Below, piece by piece: positions 45,684 to 54,945 of a stretch of DNA of 64,000 nucleotides. The DNA is from Nostoc sp. CMAA1605 (GTDB taxonomy: Bacteria; Cyanobacteriota; Cyanobacteriia; Cyanobacteriales; Nostocaceae). The notes below the pieces were generated by a model. That model saw only the letters and a program-made list of their open reading frames with translations, did no database searches and had not been told where the DNA came from. The position numbers were made by a program, and so were the translations under genes. Where the stretch lies: positions 47,297-111,296 of the forward strand of contig NZ_PJIZ01000009.1 of assembly GCF_021596505.1 (NCBI RefSeq). The letters run 5' to 3'. Within the stretch, counting starts at the first letter, position 1, and every line of letters begins with the position of its first letter.

Positions 45684-46969
45684 AAACCAGAAGTAATTAA
45701 AGGGTGATTTCCTCTCGCTTTGTAGTATAAAATCTCTAAAATTAGCCCATTGGTATTACCTGTTAAAGCTTTATTTGGTTGCTTTGATTCCTCATAAATG
45801 CCTGCATAGTAACCATCATCATTAGGACTACGCAGATCCTTGACAGCATCAACAAGTTTTTGAGCATAAGCATTATCTGGAAATAGGTAACGCCAACCAA
45901 AAGCCGCTTTTGTACTAATACTGCGAAACTGAGGGTAAGGCTTGTTTTCGTCGGTAATTGTTGCCCAGTTGTTACCGTTAGCGTAAACAGTGTTGTAGAG
46001 AAAATAGGGTGCTTGGTCAATATTATCTTCTGTGACTGCTGTCAATTGACCTGTAGTATCGTAACGTCGTTTCTGCACATCCAATACCCTAGAGGCGAAA
46101 TCTGCTAATTCACCTTGCAAACCAAATTCGATACCATCCAATATGTAAGACTCACTAACAATGTAATTATTAGCATTAGTAGTTTGAAAATCGCGGGTAT
46201 CAACGGGAATTTGCACACCGTTAATCTCAACCATTTTATATGGTTCTAAAGCCAAAGCTTTTGGTGCAGAAAAACCCCAAAGTTGATAACCTCTAGCCCC
46301 ATATTCTTCGTAACCGAGTCTTCCTTCTTGCACTAGCAATGTTTTGTTATCAGGAAGAACTGTAGCACCAAAAAGCTGTTCATCTTTGAGCGATCGCCCC
46401 ACCTGCCATTTAGCTACAATTCCTTTGAGCCAATCATTATACTGTGGGTGACAAGTGCGAATTACATCAAACGCCGCCAGTATGCGCCCTATATCTAAAG
46501 CTGACCAGCCAATCCCTCTTTCACTCGGATTGTTACCATAATCAACCATCTGTGCGGTCGCTGCGTTATAGACTTTATTTGGTAAGGCATCCTCAAACAA
46601 TTTCAGGCTACCTAGAGTCGTCAAGAACTTATTGAGACGAGCATCAAAGTCTGCTTGATCCGTCAGATTCAACCATCGCGCTGCATTCAACGCCATCAAG
46701 TAGTTACCCATATCCCAAAGCGTACCCGAAGGATAACCGCCGGTAGAATTGGTAAATCCTGTTGCTGGCTGATAATTTTTGACAAAATACTGCCAAGCCG
46801 CACGGGCATAAGTTTGTTCTTCAGGCGTAAGAGGAGCAGTAATATTACTACAACTAGGAGATTGGGATAAGACTGGTGTGGGAATGTAAAACAATAATTG
46901 CAGTAATGTCCCAATTAAGAACAATGCAATCCATCTCAGCAGCTTTTTTTGATGGTGCTTGAATAGCAT
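45521..46969 (-). CDS. DUF3131 protein, first half of a frameshifted two-domain gene
   Basis: A 482-residue frame. An N-terminal signal/anchor (ALFLIGTLLQLLFYIPTPVLS) precedes a DUF3131 domain at about residues 45-430 (WQYFVKNYQPATGFTNSTGG, GTLWDMGNYLMALNAARWL, GYEEYGARGYQLWGF, NTNGLILEILYYKARGNHPL). After ITSGFP the frame reads a Leu/Gln/His-rich tail to 45521. That is the out-of-frame reading of DNA that otherwise encodes a Pro/Thr linker. The tail is therefore artefactual and the product should continue in the frame of the 44145 gene. Exported DUF3131 proteins near cellulose synthase may trim the glucan; this is inference. Confidence 0.78.
   Translation of the reverse strand: MLFKHHQKKLLRWIALFLIGTLLQLLFYIPTPVLSQSPSCSNITAPLTPEEQTYARAAWQYFVKNYQPATGFTNSTGGYPSGTLWDMGNYLMALNAARWLNLTDQADFDARLNKFLTTLGSLKLFEDALPNKVYNAATAQMVDYGNNPSERGIGWSALDIGRILAAFDVIRTCHPQYNDWLKGIVAKWQVGRSLKDEQLFGATVLPDNKTLLVQEGRLGYEEYGARGYQLWGFSAPKALALEPYKMVEINGVQIPVDTRDFQTTNANNYIVSESYILDGIEFGLQGELADFASRVLDVQKRRYDTTGQLTAVTEDNIDQAPYFLYNTVYANGNNWATITDENKPYPQFRSISTKAAFGWRYLFPDNAYAQKLVDAVKDLRSPNDDGYYAGIYEESKQPNKALTGNTNGLILEILYYKARGNHPLITSGFPQLNQLNHLLTILRLQHPQLNQLNHPLTILRLQHPQLHQLLALLLKPPRIRLR
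45574..45681. repeat. 51-bp tandem repeat in the Pro/Thr linker
   Basis: Two near-identical 51-bp units (45574-45624 and 45625-45675, one G/A difference) plus the first bases of a third. Fifty-one bases equal 17 codons, so copy-number change would alter linker length without shifting frame. Confidence 0.75.
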
Positions 46970-47344
46970 AAAAGAAAGAGTTAAGAAAGTCTTTGGGCGA
47001 TCGCACAGATGAGTGATGCTAGTGCATGATATCCGAAAAAACTCTTAACATCAGGGTGAATTACACGGAAATTTTGTCTCATGTTTTTTGAAACAATGAT
47101 ATATACTCAAATAGCACGCTTGTTAAGCACAAACCCTTAATATATTTGGCTTTTAGGGTGTAAGGGGGTAGGGGTGTAGGGGGAAGAAATAAAATCAAAT
47201 AATAATACTTATAAATCAACTCTCAACCATGCAACTCCTAAACCCAGTCACAGCAAGAGGTATTGGATTTAAATAACAAAAATATTTACTACTCTGCTAC
47301 TACAATATGATTATAATTTTGTAATACTCTAGGAAGCTTCATCG
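46970..47344. other. Intergenic region between divergent DUF3131 and antitoxin genes
   Basis: About 375 bp with one HIP1-like site and a G-rich GGGGGTAGGGGTGTAGGGGG run near 47165-47183. No small gene is visible. It should hold the promoters of both flanking transcripts. Confidence 0.4.
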
Positions 47345-47674
47345 ATGAGCCTTGTTTTGGAACGTGAGACCCCGCCTCTATGGAAAGATGAAACCGGAGC
47401 AATTCGGGTAGGAAATTCAAGGGTTTTGCTAGAAACTGTAATTCGAGCATTCCAGGATGGTGCATCTCCTGAGTCTATTGTTCATCGATACTCAACTCTA
47501 TCCTTGTCTGATGTCTACAACACCATTGGTTACTATCTTCGACACCAAAATGCTGTAGAAGCATACTTAAATCAGAGAGAGCAGATAGCTGAGTTAGTAC
47601 AACAGCGTTTGTCTAGCATTCAACCTGATATGAGCTTAATTCGTAGTCGTTTACTATCTCAACAGAATCAGTAA
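47345..47674 (+). CDS. DUF433 antitoxin
   Basis: A 109-residue DUF433 family protein. IRVGNSRVLLETVIRAFQDGASPESIVHRYSTLSLSDVYNTI is the family core, a beta strand followed by a helix-turn-helix-like segment. A C-terminal helical tail probably contacts the toxin. The toxin gene starts 8 bp downstream in the same direction, forming a complete pair. It is longer than the orphan relative at 18179 and not a recent copy of it. Confidence 0.9.
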   Translation: MSLVLERETPPLWKDETGAIRVGNSRVLLETVIRAFQDGASPESIVHRYSTLSLSDVYNTIGYYLRHQNAVEAYLNQREQIAELVQQRLSSIQPDMSLIRSRLLSQQNQ

Positions 47675-47682
47675 AAAAAGTA

Positions 47683-48033
47683 ATGTTGAGTTTGTTAAGC
47701 GATGAAAATTTTAACGGTGACATTATTCGTGGGCTATTTTTGCGCCATCCCAATCTTGACTTAATTCGAGTTCAAGATGTGGGCTTGAGAGAAGTAGATG
47801 ACCCTGCAATTTTAGCTTGGGCAGCAAGCAATGAGCGTATTTTGCTGACTCATGATCGTGCAACCATGCCAGATTTTGCTTACCAACGCCTGGTCAGAGG
47901 AGAATCTATGGCAGGATTATTTGTAGTCAATGATCGAATGCCCATTCGACAGGCAATTGATGAGTTATTATTGCTGATAGATGGTAGTGAACAAGCAGAA
48001 TGGAAGGAAGTTGTATTATATTTACCTTTGTGA
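47683..48033 (+). CDS. DUF5615 PIN-like toxin
   Basis: A 116-residue PIN-fold protein. Acidic residues sit where the nuclease site is expected: LLSDENFNGDIIRGL at the N-terminus, REVDDPAILAWAASNERILLTHDRATMPDFA in the middle. The ILLTHD motif is typical of DUF5615. PIN toxins cut RNA and are held in check by the upstream antitoxin. The pair sits, on the opposite strand, between DUF3131 genes of the polysaccharide locus and looks inserted. Confidence 0.88.
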   Translation: MLSLLSDENFNGDIIRGLFLRHPNLDLIRVQDVGLREVDDPAILAWAASNERILLTHDRATMPDFAYQRLVRGESMAGLFVVNDRMPIRQAIDELLLLIDGSEQAEWKEVVLYLPL

Positions 48034-48123
48034 GAGCCAAAACTGATGTAAAGTTAAGGCGGTATAACAAACAAAATTAACTGCGAATACACTAAATTTA
48101 TAAGCGATCGCTTCATCAATTTG

Positions 48124-49569
48124 CTAATTCTTAACTCCTGCCCAAACAGTAAGGGGTTTGCCGACTTGCTTGTACAATAAGCTTTCTAAAATTACACCGT
48201 TATTATTTGCGGTCAGAGACTTATTTGGCTGACGCAGGGATTCATAAAAGCCGTTGAACCAACCGTCTTTAGACTTGAGGTTAGTTTGCACAAAATCAAA
48301 TAATTGACGAGTGTAAGCAGTATTATAGAGTACGTGCCAGCCAACCGCAGCTTTAGCACTGAGAAAGCGTAAATTATTGTGCTGTTCTTGGGTATCGGTA
48401 ATTGTTGCCCAAGGTTTGCCGTTCACAAACAAGCTGTTATAAACAAAGTAAGGCGGACGGTCTAAATTGTCTTCTGTTAGCGCAGTTAATTCTTTTGTTG
48501 CTTGATAACGAGCCGCTTGAGCAGCTAAAATCCTATCTGCATAAGCTTTAGGTAATGCCTGAAACCCTGTTTCGATGCCGTCAAGAATATAAGGTTCGCT
48601 GAGGACGTAGTTATTTGCACCTGAGTTTTTAGCGTCGCGGCGGTCATAGGGAACTCCCTGTCCGTAAAGATTGACAAAGGCGGTATTAGATTTATAGTCT
48701 AAGGCTTGCTTGACATCTAATCCCCAGAGTTTTAAACCGTAGGCTGCATAATTCTCATAACCCAAGCGGCCTTCCTGGTTATGTTGTTCTTTTCCTTGCA
48801 CAACAGCCGTACCGTACATCTGTCCGTTTTTGGTGAGGCGTTTGACTTGCCAACGCTGCCAAACCTTCTGCACAGGCGATCGCATTTTGGGATACTTGGC
48901 CTCGACAATCTTCAGCCATAATGCCATACGTCCTAAATCAATGGCTGACCAACCAATTTCTTCTCGTTGATCTAATTGTCCGTAATTCACAGGAATCAGG
49001 GTTTTACTGTTGTAGACTTTGTTGGGTAGTTCCCCTTTGTATAAAGGTAATGATGCTAGAGTTTGTAACATCTTAGTCAGCTTTGCTTCAAATTCTGCCT
49101 CTGAGATAATATTCAACTCTCTAGCACTGACTAAAGCCGCGATCGCAGCTGCCTGATCCCACATAGTCACAGAAGCAAAACCATCAACAGCATTAACTAA
49201 GCCAGTTTGATCATTCCAGTTACGTTGGAAATATGACCAAGCCTGACGCGCAGTTGCCATCTCTACTGCGTCCAGTTTTCCGACTCCAGGGGCAACATAA
49301 GGTGCTTTGCTAATTGTCAGTTCACTCGCAGGAATGGCTTTCCCTGGTAAAATTACGGATTCATTATCAAGTTTTGCTACCTTCTGCGCTTGAGTTTCCA
49401 CCTTTGCATTAGGGGAATCAGATTTTGATATTGCTGGTGTTTGGGGATTCTGAGAGATTTGATTAGACCAAAAATTTAAAGTAGCGATCGCAATGATTGC
49501 AGTTACCACTCCTCCTACAGAAGCTAACAGGGACAAGCTTTTTGGAGGTGGTTGAAAATCAGAATCCAT
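48124..49569 (-). CDS. DUF3131 domain-containing protein
   Basis: A 481-residue protein. One TM anchor (LLASVGGVVTAIIAIATLNF) near residue 15 is followed by a polar linker and a DUF3131 domain from about 105 (ARQAWSYFQRNWNDQTGLVNA, TMWDQAAAIAALVSARELNI, GWSAIDLGRMALWLKIVE, GRLGYENYAAYGLKLWGLD, LTANNNGVILESLLYKQVG). It ends naturally at VWAGVKN. The domain is collinear with both halves of the 44145-46969 gene, so the locus has three DUF3131 domains. It probably follows the outer-membrane gene at 49648 in one transcript. Confidence 0.88.
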   Translation of the reverse strand: MDSDFQPPPKSLSLLASVGGVVTAIIAIATLNFWSNQISQNPQTPAISKSDSPNAKVETQAQKVAKLDNESVILPGKAIPASELTISKAPYVAPGVGKLDAVEMATARQAWSYFQRNWNDQTGLVNAVDGFASVTMWDQAAAIAALVSARELNIISEAEFEAKLTKMLQTLASLPLYKGELPNKVYNSKTLIPVNYGQLDQREEIGWSAIDLGRMALWLKIVEAKYPKMRSPVQKVWQRWQVKRLTKNGQMYGTAVVQGKEQHNQEGRLGYENYAAYGLKLWGLDVKQALDYKSNTAFVNLYGQGVPYDRRDAKNSGANNYVLSEPYILDGIETGFQALPKAYADRILAAQAARYQATKELTALTEDNLDRPPYFVYNSLFVNGKPWATITDTQEQHNNLRFLSAKAAVGWHVLYNTAYTRQLFDFVQTNLKSKDGWFNGFYESLRQPNKSLTANNNGVILESLLYKQVGKPLTVWAGVKN

Positions 49570-49647
49570 GTGGTAAAAGCCTTATTTTAAAATCCTCAAC
49601 AAATTTATCTTTCCCAACTTTCAAAGCTAACTAACAAACAACCGTGC

Positions 49648-50862
49648 TTAAAACTTGACCCGTAACTGTCCTGTGAAAGAGTCACCACCGTAAGCACTTC
49701 CTCCTGTATCTTGTTTACGCACATTACTAAAGTTATAGCCAAGGTCAGCTTCTATTTCCGGTGAAACTTTGACTGTACATCGAGTTTGATAACTATTAGC
49801 GTGATCAAATTCTCCATTAAGTCTTTGCTGTCCCAAGTTTGCCGATAGGCGACAGCGCAGGAAATTGATCATATTTCCCTCCCAAGCCACTTCAGCGTTG
49901 TATACCAAAAAATCTGGTGGGGAAAAATAGCCACTTGTGCGTTCTACATTGCGATCGTAACTCCAGGTGAATAAGTTAGCTGCCACAGAAAATTGTCCGA
50001 ATTTGCGTTCTAGTCTACTAAAAGATTGAATTTCAGAATTACCATCGCTGTAATTACCTAAACGCAGTGATGAGAACAAACTAGTATTACCATCTATTTG
50101 CCAATATAAATTCGGGCCAAAACGCCAAGCACTAATCTGATTTTCTAAAGTCTGAGCATTAGATTTATATGGTTCTTTGTCTAAGTTGACTGATAGTATT
50201 AAACCTGAAACTAATTTTCCTGAAGCAGAAACTTCCGGCTTGACAATTGGTGATTCAACTTGAGCATGGAAATTTATAGCAGTAGGTAAACGGTTGAAGA
50301 TATCAATACCTGCTGCTGTTTGCAGTGTTACTTGTTCAAGTTTGCCTTGCCAACCTATTGTTACAGGAATATTGCTAATTGACTCTACACCGCGTTGCTC
50401 AAAGAAGTCAAAACCTGTACTGAAAAGTATTTTATTGCCATTAGGTAAACGAAATTGGAATTTTGGCTCAATGAACAAATTATGTTGACCGAAGTTATCT
50501 GTATCATTACGAAAGTTAGTTTCGATGCTTTCTAAAACAGCAAATGGCTTCACTGGTTCAGAAGCAGTTGGGGGTGGAAGAAGAATTGGTGTGGGCTTTG
50601 GTAATGGTGTGGGTATTTGTAACCCAGGATTAAAATTCTCAGGTGCAGCGATTAAAAGAGGTTTTTGCTCTAACCTAGATGGTAGTTCTTGTGAGTGGTT
50701 GACTTTAACATCGGTCGTTGGCAAACCAAGTTTTTCTGGATGATCTACAAAAATCACTCTTGTTGCTGATTCTGAGAACGTTTCTTTACCGTTATATGCC
50801 TGTGCTATTTGTAAATTAGTTAACAATAATGTCCAATGCTCAGGCTCCAAACTACCAAACAT
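49648..50862 (-). CDS. Putative outer-membrane beta-barrel protein of the polysaccharide locus
   Basis: A 404-residue protein. A Pro-rich segment (PGLQIPTPLPKPTPILLPPP) near residue 85 is followed by alternating polar/hydrophobic strands with aromatic ends and a C-terminal Phe (SFTGQLRVKF), the usual barrel-insertion signal. The frame stays open upstream of the ATG at 50862 without another start, and no signal peptide is seen, so the true N-terminus is uncertain. No named family is recognised. Between transketolase and DUF3131 genes on the same strand, it could serve as a polymer exit channel. This is inference. Confidence 0.6.
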   Translation of the reverse strand: MFGSLEPEHWTLLLTNLQIAQAYNGKETFSESATRVIFVDHPEKLGLPTTDVKVNHSQELPSRLEQKPLLIAAPENFNPGLQIPTPLPKPTPILLPPPTASEPVKPFAVLESIETNFRNDTDNFGQHNLFIEPKFQFRLPNGNKILFSTGFDFFEQRGVESISNIPVTIGWQGKLEQVTLQTAAGIDIFNRLPTAINFHAQVESPIVKPEVSASGKLVSGLILSVNLDKEPYKSNAQTLENQISAWRFGPNLYWQIDGNTSLFSSLRLGNYSDGNSEIQSFSRLERKFGQFSVAANLFTWSYDRNVERTSGYFSPPDFLVYNAEVAWEGNMINFLRCRLSANLGQQRLNGEFDHANSYQTRCTVKVSPEIEADLGYNFSNVRKQDTGGSAYGGDSFTGQLRVKF

Positions 50863-50938
50863 TGAATTTGTCCCATATTGATGCCGTCGCCTATCACGGC
50901 TATTAAGTTTATGCTTTACAGCAGTTTGGCATAGGTTC

Positions 50939-52855
50939 CTAAAATTGCTCCAAATTCATAGAATAAGTGATTCCTACAGGTTGTCTGATTTGGGCTTTGA
51001 CTGCTTGGATAATGGCATCAGCATCGATTTTGGCGGCGTGGAGTAACTCGGCGGGAGTGCCGGAGGTGGGCAGATCATAGACTGCTAACTTAATTACTTG
51101 CAGTTGTGGCCCGTCATAGTTGGAAATATTACTACTACCTACAAAGGCATCCAACACAGCCGCACCTAATCCGCCTTCACTCCAATGGTCTTCCACCACT
51201 ATTAAATTACCTTCGGTATCGTGGGCGGCTTGATGTAGGGTTGGGATATCAATCGGTTTGACGGAGTAAGCATCGATGATGCGGACTGTGATCCCTTCGG
51301 TTTTGAGACGATCATAAGCCTTGAGGGCTTCGTGGAGGGTAATTCCAGCACCAATGACTGTTGCTTGGTCTTGGTCGGAACTACGGATAACTTTACTCCC
51401 ACCAATGGGAAATTCTTCTTCTGTACCGTAAATCACTGGTGTACTTTCTCGTGTGGTGCGGAGGTAAACTATACCATTGCGATCGCTCATTTGTTCTACT
51501 AATTTTGCAGTCTGATTGGCATCGCTGGGATAAAGTACCGTGCTACCACAAACAGCCCGAAAAGCCGCTAAATCTTCTAATCCCATCTGGGAAGCCCCAT
51601 CTTGACCGATGGAGACACCTGCATGAGAACCGACTAATTTGATGTTGGCACGGGAGACGGCAGCCATCCGCACGAAATCATAGGCACGAGTTAAAAAAGC
51701 GGCAAAACTAGAAGCAAAGGGTTTGTAATTGCGTACTTGCAAACCTACAGCCGCCGCTACCATTTGCTGTTCGGCAATGTACATCTCAAAGTAGCGTTCT
51801 GGGAAGGCTTCTGCGAAATCTTCAGCGTAAGTAGAATTGCTGACTTCAGCATCAAGGGCGACTACTTGCGGTTGTGCTGCGCCCAAGGCTTTTAAGGCAT
51901 CACCATAGGCGCGCCGAGTGGCGACCTTTGAACCTTTTTCATAGGTAGGCAGGTGTAAGGGTTGGGGTGTAGCAATGGTGACGGGTTGCGCTTGGGATTC
52001 TGGGTTACTGACATGAATAGTAATGTGGCGTTCACCACCCAATTCCGTGATCGCTTGTTTTTCGGCATCCGGTTTTAAGGTTTTACCATGCCAACCGCCT
52101 AAATCTTCTAAAGCAGTGACACCTCTACCCTTCTTTGTGCGGGCAATAATGACAGTTGGGCGATCGTTAATACTCACAGCCGCACTCAAGGCTTGATCAA
52201 TCGCTGTCAAATCATGACCATCTATCTCAATTGCTTGCCAACCAAAGGCTCTAGCGCGGTTAGCGTAGGCTTGGGTGTTCCAGCCTAATTCTGTCTGACC
52301 CCGTTGACCGAGACGATTGACATCGATAATGGCGATGAGATTATCTAAAGTATAGTGAGCCGCATGGTCAAACGCTTCCCAGATAGAACCTTCTGCCGTT
52401 TCACTGTCACCCAGCAACACCCAGACATTATAAGGTAACTGGTCTAAATACTTTCCTGCTAATGCTAACCCTACACCGATGGGTAATCCTTGACCTAATG
52501 AACCTGTGGCGACATCCACCCAAGGTAAAATCGGTGTGGGATGACCTTCTAGGCGACTTCCTAATTTCCGTAACGATAGTAATTCTGCATCAGTGATGAC
52601 TCCCGCCGCCTTATACATGGAATAAAGTAACGGTGCAGCGTGTCCCTTCGAGAAAATCAAGCGATCGTTATTCGGGTTGTGGGGATTATTAAAATCGTAG
52701 TGGAGATAATTAGATAACAAGACCGCCATGATATCTGCTGGCGACATGGAAGAAGTAGGATGGCCTGAACCAGCGACGGTTGTGGCGCGAATACTATCTA
52801 TTCGCAATTGTTGCGCTAGTTCATGCCATTGGTGTAGTTGCTCCTGTGTAGTCAC
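50939..52855 (-). CDS. tkt: Transketolase
   Basis: A 638-residue thiamine-diphosphate enzyme that moves two-carbon units between sugar phosphates. ThDP-binding GDSETAEGSIWEAFDHAAHY (GDG-like motif with Ser) is near residue 143. The pyrimidine-binding domain with catalytic Glu is in MYIAEQQMVAAAVGLQVRNY near residue 360. The C-terminal domain starts about 490. It is shorter than the roughly 670-residue Calvin-cycle transketolase usual in cyanobacteria, so it may be a second isozyme. It is upstream of, and in line with, the outer-membrane and DUF3131 genes, with 76 bp between. Confidence 0.9.
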   Translation of the reverse strand: MTTQEQLHQWHELAQQLRIDSIRATTVAGSGHPTSSMSPADIMAVLLSNYLHYDFNNPHNPNNDRLIFSKGHAAPLLYSMYKAAGVITDAELLSLRKLGSRLEGHPTPILPWVDVATGSLGQGLPIGVGLALAGKYLDQLPYNVWVLLGDSETAEGSIWEAFDHAAHYTLDNLIAIIDVNRLGQRGQTELGWNTQAYANRARAFGWQAIEIDGHDLTAIDQALSAAVSINDRPTVIIARTKKGRGVTALEDLGGWHGKTLKPDAEKQAITELGGERHITIHVSNPESQAQPVTIATPQPLHLPTYEKGSKVATRRAYGDALKALGAAQPQVVALDAEVSNSTYAEDFAEAFPERYFEMYIAEQQMVAAAVGLQVRNYKPFASSFAAFLTRAYDFVRMAAVSRANIKLVGSHAGVSIGQDGASQMGLEDLAAFRAVCGSTVLYPSDANQTAKLVEQMSDRNGIVYLRTTRESTPVIYGTEEEFPIGGSKVIRSSDQDQATVIGAGITLHEALKAYDRLKTEGITVRIIDAYSVKPIDIPTLHQAAHDTEGNLIVVEDHWSEGGLGAAVLDAFVGSSNISNYDGPQLQVIKLAVYDLPTSGTPAELLHAAKIDADAIIQAVKAQIRQPVGITYSMNLEQF

Positions 52856-53226
52856 GTCGCTTCACTCCGAATTCAAAATTCAAAATTCAAAATGCTCTAC
52901 GGGTACTCCTGCAAAGAAGCAAGCTACGCGTAGCGTCTTGTAGAAAAGAGAGAACTTTAGTTTTCAGAAAAGGACTAAAGTCCTGACTACGAACTGTTTT
53001 GATTCTGCAAACATTATCTTTTTGAACAAGAGATTTATCTTTTTATCTTTGTTAAATCTAAATTCTTGATATAGTTATTACTTCTTGCCAATGGAATAAT
53101 TACTAATTATGGCTCAAGGTATATAAACTCAAATTTCTTTACTGCACTATTATCAGATGCAGTGATTGATTTGAACTTTCAAACTCTTTTGCTTTGGGAC
53201 TGGAGGGTGAATCAAAAACCAGTCTA
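52856..53226. repeat. Repeat-bearing intergenic region
   Basis: Contains TTCAAAATTCAAAAT-type short repeats at about 52868-52890, a GCAAGCTACGCGTAGCG palindromic segment at about 52919-52935 and a half copy of the GGACT palindrome at 52971-53000. No gene seen. The remainder is A+T-rich. Confidence 0.5.
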
Positions 53227-54447
53227 TTATTTCTCCAAGTCACGGAGAAAATCAAATAAATAATGCGCCATTTTTAATTTAGAACAGGGTGCAATTTTCA
53301 TTTGCTGCCCTTGACTATTTAAAAATACTGCTTGATTGTTATTACTACCAAAACCACTATCAGGTTGATCAATAGGATTAGCGACAATTGCATCTAATTG
53401 TTTACGCTGTAATTTTTCCATTGCGGGGGTAATGATATCGCCAGTTTGAGCAGCAAAACCAATTAAACGCTGATGGGGTTGTTTGAGTTGGGCTAACTGG
53501 GCGACAATATCAGGGACGGGTGCTAACGGTAGGCTTTGGGGGAGCGATCGCTTGGGTAGTTTTTCTGGGCTATAATCTTTGGGCTTGACATCAGCGACAG
53601 CCGCAGACATGACAATTAAATCTGCGGTGGGTAAATACTCCAACATTACTTGCTGCATTTCTTCTGCACTAATGACGGGAATGGCTTGTACTCCTAAAGG
53701 TACATCCCAATTAGCTGCGCCATGTACTAAAGTCACTTTTGCGCCTCGATGTAAGGCGGCTTGGGCTAATGCTAGTCCCATTTTCCCCGTCGAGGGGTTG
53801 CCGATAAATCTGACGGGGTCTAGATATTCTCGTGTACCACCAGCACTAATTAAAACTTGCTTCCCGACTAAATCGCGTTGGCCTTGGGTATGCAGTAGAG
53901 AATGAATGTAAGTCACAATTTCGGGAGGTTCTGCCATTCTACCAGCACCGATGCGATCGCACGCCAATAATCCCGAAGCGGTACTCATGCCATGATATCT
54001 ACTATCTCCTAATAACTGTTGCCAATTACGCTGTACTGTTAGTTGTTCCCACATATCAGTATTCATTGCAGGTGCTAACAATACGGGACAGGTAGAAGCT
54101 AATACGGTATTAGTCAGTAAATTATCTGCCATCCCATAGGTTAATTTAGCTAATGTGTTAGCTGTGAGTGGCGCAATCAGCAATACATCAGCCCACTCTC
54201 CCAACTCAATATGCAATGGACGGGCGTGAGTTGCTTGCCAAAAATCACTATCTGTGTATGCGCGATGGCGGGAAAGGGTGGATAAGGTTAGGGGTGTAAT
54301 AAATTCCTGTGCAGAATCGGTGAGGATAACGCGCACTTCTACCCCTGCTTTAAACAGTGTGGAAACCACCTCACAAACCTTGTAAGCTGCAATACCACCA
54401 CCGACACCAATGAGAACCTTGGGTGGGGGATTTTGAGGATTAGTCAT
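53227..54447 (-). CDS. coaBC: Bifunctional phosphopantothenoylcysteine decarboxylase/phosphopantothenate-cysteine ligase
   Basis: About 406 residues. The CoaC half (about 1-185) has [11 protein letters not shown] flavin binding, active His in [19 protein letters not shown] and the Cys flap [14 protein letters not shown]. The CoaB half (about 190-400) has [20 protein letters not shown] and [11 protein letters not shown]. It joins cysteine to 4'-phosphopantothenate and decarboxylates the product in coenzyme A synthesis. The frame extends to 54561, but those 38 extra codons are translated TGAGTAA heptamers. The ATG at 54447 ([14 protein letters not shown]) is the likely start. Confidence 0.93.
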   Translation of the reverse strand: MTNPQNPPPKVLIGVGGGIAAYKVCEVVSTLFKAGVEVRVILTDSAQEFITPLTLSTLSRHRAYTDSDFWQATHARPLHIELGEWADVLLIAPLTANTLAKLTYGMADNLLTNTVLASTCPVLLAPAMNTDMWEQLTVQRNWQQLLGDSRYHGMSTASGLLACDRIGAGRMAEPPEIVTYIHSLLHTQGQRDLVGKQVLISAGGTREYLDPVRFIGNPSTGKMGLALAQAALHRGAKVTLVHGAANWDVPLGVQAIPVISAEEMQQVMLEYLPTADLIVMSAAVADVKPKDYSPEKLPKRSLPQSLPLAPVPDIVAQLAQLKQPHQRLIGFAAQTGDIITPAMEKLQRKQLDAIVANPIDQPDSGFGSNNNQAVFLNSQGQQMKIAPCSKLKMAHYLFDFLRDLEK

Positions 54448-54449
54448 AG

Positions 54450-54552
54450 GAGTAATGAGTAATGAGTGCTGAGTGCTGAGTAATGAGTAATGAGTAATGA
54501 GTAATAAGTAGTGAGTAATGAGTAATGAGTAATGAGTAATGAGTAATAAGTA
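54450..54552. repeat. TGAGTAA heptamer array
   Basis: About 14 tandem units of the TGAGTAA/TGAGTGC type just upstream of coaBC. A shorter array of CAGCACT/CACCACT units lies at about 54677-54711. Confidence 0.8.
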
Positions 54553-54945
54553 AAAGTCCAAGAAATAAAAATACTTTTTTACTCTAGGATAAGCCTTGCG
54601 GCGATGAGACGCGTAGAGCTTTGAAAAAAATGCGTCCTTGTTTCAATTCTCTAGTCTTAACTACAGGGTTATCCTCAGCACTCATTACTCAGCACTCACC
54701 ACTCACCACTGTATTGATGACAAAGCCGCAGCAAGTGACCATACACTAAACTGCGGCGTACTGTACTGGACGGGGATATGCTTGGGAGTTGTTGTTGGCT
54801 AATCTTGAGCTTCACTTATTGCTACTGACTCTTGACGTAGAATAGAAGTTATTAAATTTTAGCCCCCAGTTTTATTGACTTTTTCTATATCAAGATAGAT
54901 AGCAAATAGTTGAGAATTGCTGTAGATTAGACATAACCCCCGCAC

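Noticed and set aside
45508..45696. Plus-strand frame rich in Gly/Val repeats
   Set aside because: It is the antisense reading of the Pro/Thr linker repeat of the DUF3131 gene.
54450..54711. Regular short repeats that might suggest a CRISPR array
   Set aside because: The units are 7 bp and directly abutting, with no spacers or cas genes; they are heptamer arrays.
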